NCBI RefSeq assembly: GCF_000378425.1
Contig: NZ_KB899815.1
Span: 63,002-127,001, forward strand
Length of the DNA stretch: 64,000 nt
Direction: 5' to 3'
From: Cohnella laeviribosi DSM 21336
GTDB taxonomy: Bacteria; Bacillota; Bacilli; Paenibacillales; Paenibacillaceae
The position numbers were made by a program, and so were the translations under genes. Shown in pieces: positions 16,898 to 25,093 of this stretch (positions are counted from its first letter, which is position 1; the number at the start of each line of letters is the position of its first letter). Below the pieces are notes generated by a model. That model worked only from the letters and a program-made list of their open reading frames with translations, did not search any database and had not been told where the DNA came from.

Positions 16898-17914
16898 TCA
16901 GGTCTGCGGATCGGGCAGAAAATCCGATACCGCATACGTCTCTTTCCTGCCTTTCAAACGAACGAGCGTGTCGACAACGTTTTGCTCCTCCTTGGCGATG
17001 CTCTCCAACAATGGAGCGATGCCGAACAGCTTGCGCTCGAATACCGTCAGCCATTCGATATGCTCCACCTCCGTGCGCGCGCTGAGCCATTCGGCGGCGC
17101 CGTGCACGTCGCTTCCGAACCAATCCTCCTGCCGGAGAATGGCGTCAAGCGCGGCGTCCAGCACCTCCTCGCGCTCCCGGTAATAGCGGGCATTCGCCAA
17201 ATAGACGTCGCGGGTGGCGACCAGTCCGGTTCCGTCTGCCACGATTCGAACACCGGACGATTGCAAACGGCTCAGGACCGGTTCGGCGACGGCCCAAGCA
17301 TCGGCCTTTCGTTCGGCAAACGACCGCTCCATCGCGGACGGCGCAACCGGCGCCAGCTTCATATCCGCAAGCGGCAGGCCGGCGCGATCGGCCATTTGCA
17401 TGAGGAGCAGATGCTCGTTGGTGTAACGCGGGTAAGCGATCTTCTTCCCTTTCAAATCGGAAACATTCAAAATGTCCGATTCCAGCGGAACGACCACCGC
17501 ATAAGCGGCCGGATTCGACGGTTCGGCCGCCAAATAGACGACCGGGTCTCCTTCCTTGAGCAAAAAAGCCGGAACCGCATCGCCCGTCGCCGCCAGATCG
17601 ATCCGGCCTTCGCGGAGGGCGGTTAACGCTTCCGCTTCGTCCGCAAACGCATGCCACTCCGGCGTGACGGACAAGTCCGCGAGCCGGCCGGACAGCTCCC
17701 CCTTTTCCCGCAGGACGGTCATGACCGCATTCGGCTCCGCGTATCCGATCCGGAGCTTGCCCGGGTCGATCGGCGCCGGAACCGCCGCGGAGTTCGTTCC
17801 CCCGGCCGCGAAGCCGCAGCCCGCGCACAGCATCGACAGAGCCATCAGCACGACCGGCACCGCAAGGCCCCGCCGGCGGCGCATCCCGCGGCGCGCTTCC
17901 GGCCCGTCAGGCAT
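16898..17914 (-). CDS. ABC transporter binding lipoprotein (SsuA/NrtT-like), second copy in operon
   Basis: Protein of 338 residues with an Arg-rich N-terminus and a lipobox near MLCAGC. The remainder is a two-lobe solute-binding protein of the NMT1/SsuA group (LRIGYAEPNAVMTVLREKGEL, DLKGKKIAYPRYTNEHLLL). It overlaps the permease gene by 8 bp. It differs strongly from the other binding protein at 18734-19795, so one operon may serve two ligands, or one of them may be a sensor or helper. It is the last gene before the terminator. Confidence 0.82.
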   Translation of the reverse strand: MPDGPEARRGMRRRRGLAVPVVLMALSMLCAGCGFAAGGTNSAAVPAPIDPGKLRIGYAEPNAVMTVLREKGELSGRLADLSVTPEWHAFADEAEALTALREGRIDLAATGDAVPAFLLKEGDPVVYLAAEPSNPAAYAVVVPLESDILNVSDLKGKKIAYPRYTNEHLLLMQMADRAGLPLADMKLAPVAPSAMERSFAERKADAWAVAEPVLSRLQSSGVRIVADGTGLVATRDVYLANARYYREREEVLDAALDAILRQEDWFGSDVHGAAEWLSARTEVEHIEWLTVFERKLFGIAPLLESIAKEEQNVVDTLVRLKGRKETYAVSDFLPDPQT

Positions 17915-18689
17915 TCACGGACAGCCCTTTGCGCCAGCGGGTGAACCGCGCCTCGATCAGCGCCAGAATATAGTTAAGCAGCAAACCGACGAAGGCAAGC
18001 AGGATGATGCCGGCATACATATCCGGTATCTGGAACGTTTCCTGGGAATTCAAAATGTAAAACCCGAGCCCGGCGGATGAGCCGATCATTTCGGCGGCGA
18101 CGAGCGCCGTGATGCAGTAGGCGCCGCCCAGACGGATGCCGGTAAAGATGCTGGGCGAAGCGGCCGGCAGCACAACGCGGAAAAAAATGTACGTCTGCGA
18201 TGCGGCCATGGACCGCGCGGAATCGATCAGCAGCTTGTCGACATGCTTGACCCCGCTGACCGTGTTCAACAGAATCGGCCAGAACGACGCCCAGAAAATA
18301 ATCGCCGTCTTGGACGGTTCGCCGATGCCGAGAAACAGAATGAACACCGGAAACAGCGCGAACGCGGAAATTTGGCGGAACAGTTGCAGCAGCGGATCGA
18401 CAATGGCCTCAAAGCGCTTGAACCAGCCGAGCAACAGCCCGATCAGCGTCCCCGCCGCAATCGCCAGCAGCAAGCCCGACAGCGAGCGCTGCAAACTTTT
18501 CGTCAAATGCACCCATAAATCGCCCGTCGACAACAGCCTGCCGATCGATACGATTACCTGGGACGGCGGGCTCAAATAAGCCGGGTTGACGATACCCAGC
18601 CGGGGCAACAGCTCCCAGACGACGATGAATGCCGCAATGGCAAGTCCGCGATCCGTTATGTTCGTGAACAAGCGATACCCGTTTTTCAT
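17907..18689 (-). CDS. ABC transporter permease, SsuC/TauC type
   Basis: About 260 residues with six transmembrane helices. The EAA-like loop around SARSMAASQTYIFFRVVLPAASPSIFTGIRLG is the ATPase contact site typical of nitrate/sulfonate/taurine permeases. The ATG at 18689 is chosen because GGGAGAGAGG lies 7 nt before it; an ATG 8 codons earlier has no good site. It works with the ATPase at 24173-25093 and the binding proteins on either side. Confidence 0.88.
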   Translation of the reverse strand: MKNGYRLFTNITDRGLAIAAFIVVWELLPRLGIVNPAYLSPPSQVIVSIGRLLSTGDLWVHLTKSLQRSLSGLLLAIAAGTLIGLLLGWFKRFEAIVDPLLQLFRQISAFALFPVFILFLGIGEPSKTAIIFWASFWPILLNTVSGVKHVDKLLIDSARSMAASQTYIFFRVVLPAASPSIFTGIRLGGAYCITALVAAEMIGSSAGLGFYILNSQETFQIPDMYAGIILLAFVGLLLNYILALIEARFTRWRKGLSVNA

Positions 18690-18733
18690 GGACGGCCTCT
18701 CTCCCGTTGTCATGATGGCTTCGCGCCTGCGGC

Positions 18734-19795
18734 TTAAGCATCCGCACCGGCGGTTTGGTCCGGGGACGCTTGACCGGAAGCGAACGGATTGAATTCGTTC
18801 GTGTATACGTCCTTGACGTTGACTTTGCCTTTTGGAATTTTGCCTTCCTGCTCCAAAATGTCGATGTAATACTGGATCGGCGGCTCGGTAATGACGAGAT
18901 TTTCCACGTAAGCGAAGCGGTCGATATATTTGACATCCATGTTCAGCCGCTTGGCAATGATCTTCCGGGCTTCCTCCGGATTCTCGTTGACCCAGTTGGC
19001 CGTCTTGGCGATCGCCGTTACGAAATCTTTAACCGCCTGCGGATGCTCCCGCGCGAACTTGCCGTTGACGCTGTAAGGCGCCATGCCGCCAAGCCCGCCG
19101 TCCAGATCGTAGTCGCTCCACAGCTTGACGAGCTTGTCGTTGTGCTCGGCTTTGCCCGAAAACGGGGCGTGGATGATCGCCAGATCGATGCCGCCCTGCT
19201 CCAGCGTCTGCTCCTGCTTGTCGTCGGGGACGACGAGAAAATTTATTTTGCTGACGTCGACGCCCTGCTCGCGGAACCACTTCTTGGAGACAAACTCGGC
19301 GCACGCTCCGAAGCTGTTGAAGCCGATCGTCTTGCCTTCCAGATCCTTCGGCGTCTTCACGCTGCCGTCGTTGCGGGCGAAATATTTCATATGCGGCGCC
19401 TCTTCCAGCGTCTTGCCGCCCGCCGAGATGACCTTGATATCCGCGCCGCTGGCGATCGCCGAAATCACAAGCGGCACCATGCGCGTCCCGAAATCGAGGT
19501 CTCCCGTGCCGACGAGCGGGATGATCTGCGGAGCGGCCACCTTCCCCACATATTTCGGCCGCGTCGACGTGCCTTCGAAATACCCCAGCTCATCCGCCAG
19601 ATAGACCAGATCAAATCCGGGATTGTCCGGGTACTTGAATTCGACAACCTCCCGGTCTCCGTTATTGGAGCCCGGCGCATCGTCCGCGCCCGCCTCCTTG
19701 CCGGCGCCGCCGCAGCCGGACAGCGCAAGCGCGCCGACGAGAAGCGCGGCCAACGCGATGACCTGCATGCGTAACCGGGACTTCGATCCCTTCAT
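18734..19795 (-). CDS. ABC transporter binding lipoprotein, SsuA/NrtA-like
   Basis: Protein of 353 residues with signal and lipobox LALSGCGG, an acidic linker (about 25-48), then an SsuA-like domain (GFDLVYLADELGYFEG, VGTGDLDFGTRMVPLV, LEGKTIGFNSFGACAEF). This family carries alkanesulfonates, nitrate, taurine, pyrimidine precursors or aromatic acids, so the ligand is not fixed by family alone. It sits between the TlpA gene (23 bp) and the permease gene (44 bp). Confidence 0.88.
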   Translation of the reverse strand: MKGSKSRLRMQVIALAALLVGALALSGCGGAGKEAGADDAPGSNNGDREVVEFKYPDNPGFDLVYLADELGYFEGTSTRPKYVGKVAAPQIIPLVGTGDLDFGTRMVPLVISAIASGADIKVISAGGKTLEEAPHMKYFARNDGSVKTPKDLEGKTIGFNSFGACAEFVSKKWFREQGVDVSKINFLVVPDDKQEQTLEQGGIDLAIIHAPFSGKAEHNDKLVKLWSDYDLDGGLGGMAPYSVNGKFAREHPQAVKDFVTAIAKTANWVNENPEEARKIIAKRLNMDVKYIDRFAYVENLVITEPPIQYYIDILEQEGKIPKGKVNVKDVYTNEFNPFASGQASPDQTAGADA

Positions 19796-19818
19796 GGTTC
19801 AGCTCTCTCCTTTCGCGA

Positions 19819-20394
19819 TTACGAATCAACCTTTCCCTTTTCCCCGTAAAAAACGTGCTCCAGCCGCTTCCGGTCGGTCTGGCCGACCAGGGTCTCGCGC
19901 AAAACGCCGCTTTTGTCGAATACGAGCGAGGTCGGGTAAGCGGCCACCTGCAATCGCTTCGCGGCCGAACCGGTCTCGTCAAGCAGAACGGAAACCTCGC
20001 TTCCGAAACCTTGCGCGAATTCGGCCACCTCTTCCAGGCCGGTTTCGGTAAACGTCAAATTGACGGCCAACACGGCAACATCCGGATGCGCGGCGGCGAA
20101 GGCGGCCAGCTCGGGCATCTCCGCCTTGCACGGCGGGCACCAGCTCGCCCAGAAGTTGACCAGCACCGGCCTGCCCCGGTAATCGGACAGCTTGGCGAGT
20201 CCTCCTTCCAGCCGCTCGAGCGCGAAGTTCTCGGCTTCGGCTTCTTGCCCAGCAGCTTGCGGACCGGACCTGCCGAAATGCATGTAAAGCCCTAAGCCGA
20301 GCAAAACCAGCAGCACGATCACCGCGGCTGCGTTGCGCTTCGTCTCTCCTTGCGAAGCCGCGTCATCCAACAACGCCCGCAGACGCCTTTCCAT
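19819..20394 (-). CDS. TlpA/ResA-like membrane-anchored thioredoxin
   Basis: Protein of 191 residues with an uncleaved N-terminal transmembrane helix (about 22-40) and a thioredoxin fold outside the membrane. The active site is WCPPC (Cys86, Cys89), and the cis-proline loop is AAYPTSLVF. TlpA/ResA proteins reduce disulfides on the outer face, often for cytochrome c or copper-centre maturation. The gene follows the YcnI gene by only 3 bp, which favours a role in keeping thiols or copper sites of the co-encoded proteins reduced. Confidence 0.88.
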   Translation of the reverse strand: MERRLRALLDDAASQGETKRNAAAVIVLLVLLGLGLYMHFGRSGPQAAGQEAEAENFALERLEGGLAKLSDYRGRPVLVNFWASWCPPCKAEMPELAAFAAAHPDVAVLAVNLTFTETGLEEVAEFAQGFGSEVSVLLDETGSAAKRLQVAAYPTSLVFDKSGVLRETLVGQTDRKRLEHVFYGEKGKVDS

Positions 20395-20397
20395 GCT

Positions 20398-21051
20398 TCA
20401 GACGGTCCGCTTGCCGCGCCGCAGCGACACCGAAACCGCAACGAGGCCGGCCGCAAGCGCGAGCAACGCGACATAGAAAGAAGGGGAACGGACGCTTTGC
20501 GAAGACAGCCAACCGGCTCGATCGGCATCCTCCGCTTCCTTGCCGGCGGGGGATGCGGCATGGTGATCGCCCGAGCCCGTTCCGTCCGCGGCAAGCACCT
20601 TCGTCACGGGAGCCGGTTCGTCCGTGCCCGCTCCGCCGACCCATTCGACAACCGAGCCGTCCGCATACGTCTGGTAGGCTTTCCACGCGAGCGAAGAGCC
20701 GGCGTCCTCGTCAACCTGCCCCTGAAGGCGAAATTCTCCGAATTCGCCTTCCTTAAGCCCTCCGTCTACGGCCGTCCACGTAATTCCGGTGTAAGATCCG
20801 TCCCCGTTCGCCGCGAATGCGTAGGTCCATCCCGGCACCGGCTGCACCCGGCTGACGGTTATCCCTTCGGGGAAACGGACTTCCAGCTTGACCGTCGCCG
20901 CCTCCTTTTCGGTCGGAACCCGAACCGTAAAGACTTCGTAAGCTCCCTGTTTCGTTTCCGCCGGCAGCACGGTCACATGCGCGGAGGCGGTACCTGCGAA
21001 CGCCAGCGAAGCCGCCAGCGTAAGAACAGCGATTTTATGCGGAATCCCCAT
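20398..21051 (-). CDS. YcnI-family (DUF1775) copper-binding membrane-anchored protein, copy 2
   Basis: Protein of 217 residues from the ATG at 21051, which has GGAGAGGAGAAAGG upstream. The signal peptide ends TASA, exposing His25 as the mature N-terminus (HVTVLP), the Cu(II) ligand in characterised YcnI. It shares the PGW and SVVEWVGG motifs with copy 1 and ends in one membrane helix and RRGKRTV. It lies between CopC-CopD copy 2 and TlpA within the transporter operon, repeating the YcnI plus CopC-CopD pairing at 7.8-11.8 kb. Confidence 0.9.
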   Translation of the reverse strand: MGIPHKIAVLTLAASLAFAGTASAHVTVLPAETKQGAYEVFTVRVPTEKEAATVKLEVRFPEGITVSRVQPVPGWTYAFAANGDGSYTGITWTAVDGGLKEGEFGEFRLQGQVDEDAGSSLAWKAYQTYADGSVVEWVGGAGTDEPAPVTKVLAADGTGSGDHHAASPAGKEAEDADRAGWLSSQSVRSPSFYVALLALAAGLVAVSVSLRRGKRTV

Positions 21052-21091
21052 CGCCTTTCTCCTCTCCTTTCTTCGCTTGCTTAACTTTTCG

Positions 21092-22714
21092 TTATCTTCT
21101 TTCGTTGTAAAAAACTTTTGTCGTGACGTATTCGTTGTCCGAACGGTCCAGCACGCTGACTTCAAGCCTCCACTTTCCGGCGAACGCCAGGTATTTGCCC
21201 TCCGCGCTGTAATGATGATCGTAAAGCCGCAGCGGACTGCCGTTCGTCTCCACCTGCGAAAGCGGCACCTCGATCGGAGCGATGTCCGGGTTGTCCAGAT
21301 AAGCCAGTTTAAGCGTTACGCGCTTCAGCCCCCCGTCCCGGCCGGTCCCGCCCACCGATACGTTGAATTGGTTGACGGCCCCCGGCTCGTTGGGCGTCAC
21401 GATCGCGGCGATATGGACGCCGTTCACATTTTCGTGCCAAAACAGCGGACCGGTCGCGGCAAGCGGATTAAGAAATGTGAATATTCCGGCAATTGAAACA
21501 ATAAGAGCATGCAGACCGATGTCCAGCGACAGCCAACCGCCGAATCCGGACCATCTTTGCGCGCGAACCCGCCGGCGCAGCCCATAGCCTGCCGCAACGA
21601 CAAGCAGAACGGCCGCCGATTTGGCCAGCAAAAGCTTGCCCCACCATGTCAACGTCAAGTGGCGGAAGCCGTCCGAATACAGGTACGCTGCGGCCAGTCC
21701 GCTGACGGTCAGCAGCGCGACGGCCGCCAACGCCGCCTGGGACAGGGCGGGAAGATGAGGAAGAATGCGTTCCCGCTCCCGTTTGCGCCAGTGAAGGGCG
21801 ACGGCGAGCAGAACGCCCGTCCAGACGCTCGCCGCGAACAGATGAAGCACGTCGAGCGCAAAGGTTGCGGCCGGCACGGCATACCCCATCGCATGGCCGT
21901 TAAGCCCTTTGGCGGCAAACATGAACGCGATCCAGACCGCGTCCGGCAGCCTCCGTTTTCCCGCGACGGCAAAGCCGACCGCGACTGCCGAGAACGCCAG
22001 CAAATAGGACAAGCCGATGGACGTTCCGAGCAGCAGGGAGACTTGTTCCGCCTTCCCGAAGCCGGTTCCCAGACGGAGAAGGTCTTTCCAGGCGATAAGC
22101 GCCAGAGCGGCCGCATGCAGTCCCAGCAGCAGGCGGAAGACGAACCGGAAGCGGGCGGGAGAACCGTCTCCAATCCCGCGGACGAGAACGCGGATTCCGG
22201 CCCAGCCGGTGACCGCAAGCAAGCTGGCATAATAGAAAATCCGGATCAGCCAGTAGGGAACGTTCTTGCCCAGTTCGTGCTCTTCATGAAGCTTGGAAGC
22301 CGAAGTATAGCCGATTTTCGCTTCCGTACGGCTGCCCACCGTGAACACGTAGGACGCTTGCACCGGGTGGCCGTCCGCCGATACGATCCGGTACGAGACG
22401 GTGTAGCTTCCGTCCGGGAGCTTGGGCAGGGCGAGCCGGACGATTTTCCGGTTCCGGTCCATCTCCGCAGGCCGGTCCGCAACCGGCAGTCCCTTTTCGT
22501 CATAAACGCCGATTCGGTACAGCCGGTTTTCCAGCCGCTCGTTAAATGTCAGAACGACCTGATCGGGCGGTTCCGCAAGCCTGCCGTCCGGCGCGGGAGA
22601 AGCCCGAAGCAGCGTCGAATGGGCGGCGGCGCCCGGAACCGAAACCCATAAAAAAACAACGAGGAGAACGAATACCCGGACAAAAACGCTTAACGCTTCG
22701 GGAACGCTCTTCAT
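21092..22714 (-). CDS. CopC-CopD fusion copper protein (YcnJ type), copy 2
   Basis: Protein of 540 residues. The signal peptide ends GAAA, giving His32 at the mature N-terminus of the CopC domain. SADGHPVQASYVF supplies the other copper ligands. About eight CopD helices follow, then a soluble C-terminal domain of about 130 residues. The ATG overlaps the stop of the HpaB-fold gene in ATGA, a direct sign of translational coupling between a copper protein and a monooxygenase-like enzyme. It resembles copy 1 in length and domain order but is clearly diverged. Confidence 0.88.
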   Translation of the reverse strand: MKSVPEALSVFVRVFVLLVVFLWVSVPGAAAHSTLLRASPAPDGRLAEPPDQVVLTFNERLENRLYRIGVYDEKGLPVADRPAEMDRNRKIVRLALPKLPDGSYTVSYRIVSADGHPVQASYVFTVGSRTEAKIGYTSASKLHEEHELGKNVPYWLIRIFYYASLLAVTGWAGIRVLVRGIGDGSPARFRFVFRLLLGLHAAALALIAWKDLLRLGTGFGKAEQVSLLLGTSIGLSYLLAFSAVAVGFAVAGKRRLPDAVWIAFMFAAKGLNGHAMGYAVPAATFALDVLHLFAASVWTGVLLAVALHWRKRERERILPHLPALSQAALAAVALLTVSGLAAAYLYSDGFRHLTLTWWGKLLLAKSAAVLLVVAAGYGLRRRVRAQRWSGFGGWLSLDIGLHALIVSIAGIFTFLNPLAATGPLFWHENVNGVHIAAIVTPNEPGAVNQFNVSVGGTGRDGGLKRVTLKLAYLDNPDIAPIEVPLSQVETNGSPLRLYDHHYSAEGKYLAFAGKWRLEVSVLDRSDNEYVTTKVFYNERR

Positions 22715-24141
22715 CCGATATGCCGCGCCACCCGGTCCAGCAGCGCCTGCTTGTCGTATTCCGCATATTGCGCCGCGTACGTTCGCGCCGGGTCTCCCGC
22801 ATAGAAGCGTTCATAAAGCTCGTGCCGGGCCCCCAGCCGGCTGCCCGCCAAATCCCAGGCCGTCTTGAGCAGCTTGACTCTCTCCTCGGCGTCGCGGTCG
22901 GCTCCCCGGTAAATGTTGCGCAGCCGGGAACCGAGCGGACCGTGCAGCTCGGCCAGCGTTGACGGCACCTGCAGCATGCCCGCTCCCGACAGCAGCTGCA
23001 AAATCTCGATGGCCCGGGGATAATAACGGTTGCCCAAATTTTTGGCGGTGACCAGCGGCTGAAGCTCGGGCTCCCACACGCCGTCGGGATGAAGCGCGCA
23101 GCGGTGCTCGGCGGACTTCAGCAGCGCTTCGACCGTCTCCAGTTGGAGAAACAGCTCGGCCAGCTTATCCTGAACATGGGAGAACCGGGCGATGCCGATC
23201 GATGCGGCCAGTTCCACGCCGACGGCGGCTACGAACTCCAGCTTGCTTGCCAGCCGGGCAACGTTCTCATGGAGGCTGATCGCGCTCACGAACCGATCCG
23301 AACGGATCTTCCAAATCGCCTCGGGATTGTTCCGGATGAATACCCGATCCCACGGGATCAGCGCATCGTCGAAGACGAGAACGGCGTCCATCTCGTCGTA
23401 GCGCGAGCTAAGCGGGTGATCTTCGGTTCGTTCGGACGCGAACGGCTCGCGGCAAATCAAATGCACGCCCGGATGGCTGGCGGGGATGGCGAACATCACG
23501 GCGTAGTGCTTTTCCTCGGCTGTCTTCGGGCTGTGCGGAGAGACCATAATTTCATCCATATACGGCCCGCCGGTCGCGATCATTTTGGCGCCCCTGACCA
23601 CGATCCCTTCTTCGGTTTCCTTGACGACCCGCAGCGCCGTATACAAATCGCCGAGCTCGGATGCGAGCTTCGTCCGGTCGATTTGCGGATCGTGCCCCGC
23701 CGCCGTAAGCAGCAGGTCGCGGTCCCTCAAGTCGGCGTAATAACGGGCGATTTTGTCCGGAAAATGAGGTTCTTCTTGCCGGATCAGATTACTCCGGATA
23801 TGCCAGCCCGTCAATTGGGCGCGATAAAATCCCGCCACCCGGCTCATGACCCCGAACGTCGCATCCGACCAGACGCGGAAGGAACGTCCTCTTCGGAAAA
23901 TATCGTCCCGTTCTCTCGGAACGAGAAAAGCCAGATTGGCCTTTGCCCCCGTTTCCGTCGTAAAGGTCAACTCGGAGCTGCGGACCGGATCGTCCTGCAA
24001 ATCCAACAGCGCCGCCACCGAGCGGACCGTTCCGGCAAAGGCCGGATGGCGGGCAAGATCGCGAACGACTTCACCGTCAAGCCAAACGTTACGCTGCTGC
24101 GCGAGTCTCTGCAAATAACGGCTGCCCGACGTTGCGCTCAA
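22711..24141 (-). CDS. HpaB-family flavin-dependent monooxygenase-like protein
   Basis: Protein of 476 residues, the usual length for the 4-hydroxyphenylacetate 3-hydroxylase oxygenase group (acyl-CoA dehydrogenase fold). The order is an N-terminal helical domain, a central beta-barrel (VKETEEGIVVRGAKMIATGGPYMDEI), and a C-terminal four-helix domain with LVTAKNLGNRYYPRAIEILQLLSG. The C-terminal ERFYAGDPARTY motif is typical of the family. Members use reduced FAD or FMN from a separate reductase to hydroxylate phenols or halophenols; the substrate here is unknown. No reductase is in the operon; the SsuE-like protein at 14698-15249 is a candidate. Confidence 0.82.
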   Translation of the reverse strand: MSATSGSRYLQRLAQQRNVWLDGEVVRDLARHPAFAGTVRSVAALLDLQDDPVRSSELTFTTETGAKANLAFLVPRERDDIFRRGRSFRVWSDATFGVMSRVAGFYRAQLTGWHIRSNLIRQEEPHFPDKIARYYADLRDRDLLLTAAGHDPQIDRTKLASELGDLYTALRVVKETEEGIVVRGAKMIATGGPYMDEIMVSPHSPKTAEEKHYAVMFAIPASHPGVHLICREPFASERTEDHPLSSRYDEMDAVLVFDDALIPWDRVFIRNNPEAIWKIRSDRFVSAISLHENVARLASKLEFVAAVGVELAASIGIARFSHVQDKLAELFLQLETVEALLKSAEHRCALHPDGVWEPELQPLVTAKNLGNRYYPRAIEILQLLSGAGMLQVPSTLAELHGPLGSRLRNIYRGADRDAEERVKLLKTAWDLAGSRLGARHELYERFYAGDPARTYAAQYAEYDKQALLDRVARHIG

Positions 24142-24172
24142 GTCGCTTCACCTCTTATGCTCCCTATGTTCA

Positions 24173-25093
24173 CTATCCGGTAATCCGTTCCGGCACGGCG
24201 CCGGCCGGCTCCGCCGCTGCCGCCGGCTTGGATGTCTCCGAGGCCTGCGCTTCTGTCGCCGCCGTTCCCGCCGCCGAGGAAGCGGAGGCGCTAAGGCGCA
24301 GCGTTTGCTCCACTTCGTCCTTCAGCACCGTCCAGGCCCGCTGCCGCAGCTTGACGAAAGCTTCGGAATTGCGGATCTCGGCGGAACGGGGCCGCTCCAA
24401 CGGAACATCGATGATCTCTTTGACGCGGCCGGGCCTTGCGGTCATCACCGCCACCCGATCGGCAAGGAAGATCGCTTCGTCCAGGCTGTGCGTAATAAAA
24501 ACGATCGTCACCTTGCGGGCTTCCCAAATCCGCAGAAGCTCCGACTGCAAAATCTCCCGCGTCTGCGCATCGAGCGCCGCGAACGGCTCATCCATGAGCA
24601 GGACGTCGGGTTCGTAGGCGAGCGCCCGGGCGATCGCCACCCGCTGCCGCATCCCGCCGGAAAGCTCGTGCGGATACCGGTGCTCGAACGATTGCAGGCC
24701 GACAAGCTGGATATAGTCGAGCGCGATCCGTCTGCGCTCCTTTTTGCGGACGCCGCGGATGTGCAGGCCGACCTCGACGTTTTGAAGCACGGTTTTCCAC
24801 GGAAACAGAGCATAACCTTGAAAAACGACGCCGTGCTTGGGATTGACCCCGTTGACCGGCTCCCCGCCGATCGCCAGCTTCCCGCCCGATTGGCGCGCCA
24901 AGCCGGCCAGGATGTTCAAGAAAGTGGACTTGCCGCAGCCGCTCGGGCCGAGAATGGCCAGAAATTCTCCCTCCCGGACGGAAAGGGAAAATTCCTTCAG
25001 CACGGACACGGTCTCCTTCCGCCCCGATTCGTTTCTTACCGTATAGCGCATCTCCAGGTTTTCGGCCGTTATTTTGTCCGTCAATTCGCTCAC
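24173..25093 (-). CDS. ABC transporter ATPase, SsuB/TauB type
   Basis: Protein of 306 residues. Walker A is GPSGCGKST, the Q-loop is VFQGYALFPW, the ABC signature is LSGGMRQR, Walker B is VLLMDEP and the H-loop is ITHSLDEA. A C-terminal Ala/Ser/Thr/Glu-rich extension of about 45 residues is not needed for ATPase function and looks disordered. The start overlaps the stop of the upstream gene by 4 bp. It powers the permease at 17907-18689, from which it is separated by the HpaB, Cop, YcnI and TlpA genes, an unusual split. Confidence 0.92.
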   Translation of the reverse strand: MSELTDKITAENLEMRYTVRNESGRKETVSVLKEFSLSVREGEFLAILGPSGCGKSTFLNILAGLARQSGGKLAIGGEPVNGVNPKHGVVFQGYALFPWKTVLQNVEVGLHIRGVRKKERRRIALDYIQLVGLQSFEHRYPHELSGGMRQRVAIARALAYEPDVLLMDEPFAALDAQTREILQSELLRIWEARKVTIVFITHSLDEAIFLADRVAVMTARPGRVKEIIDVPLERPRSAEIRNSEAFVKLRQRAWTVLKDEVEQTLRLSASASSAAGTAATEAQASETSKPAAAAEPAGAVPERITG

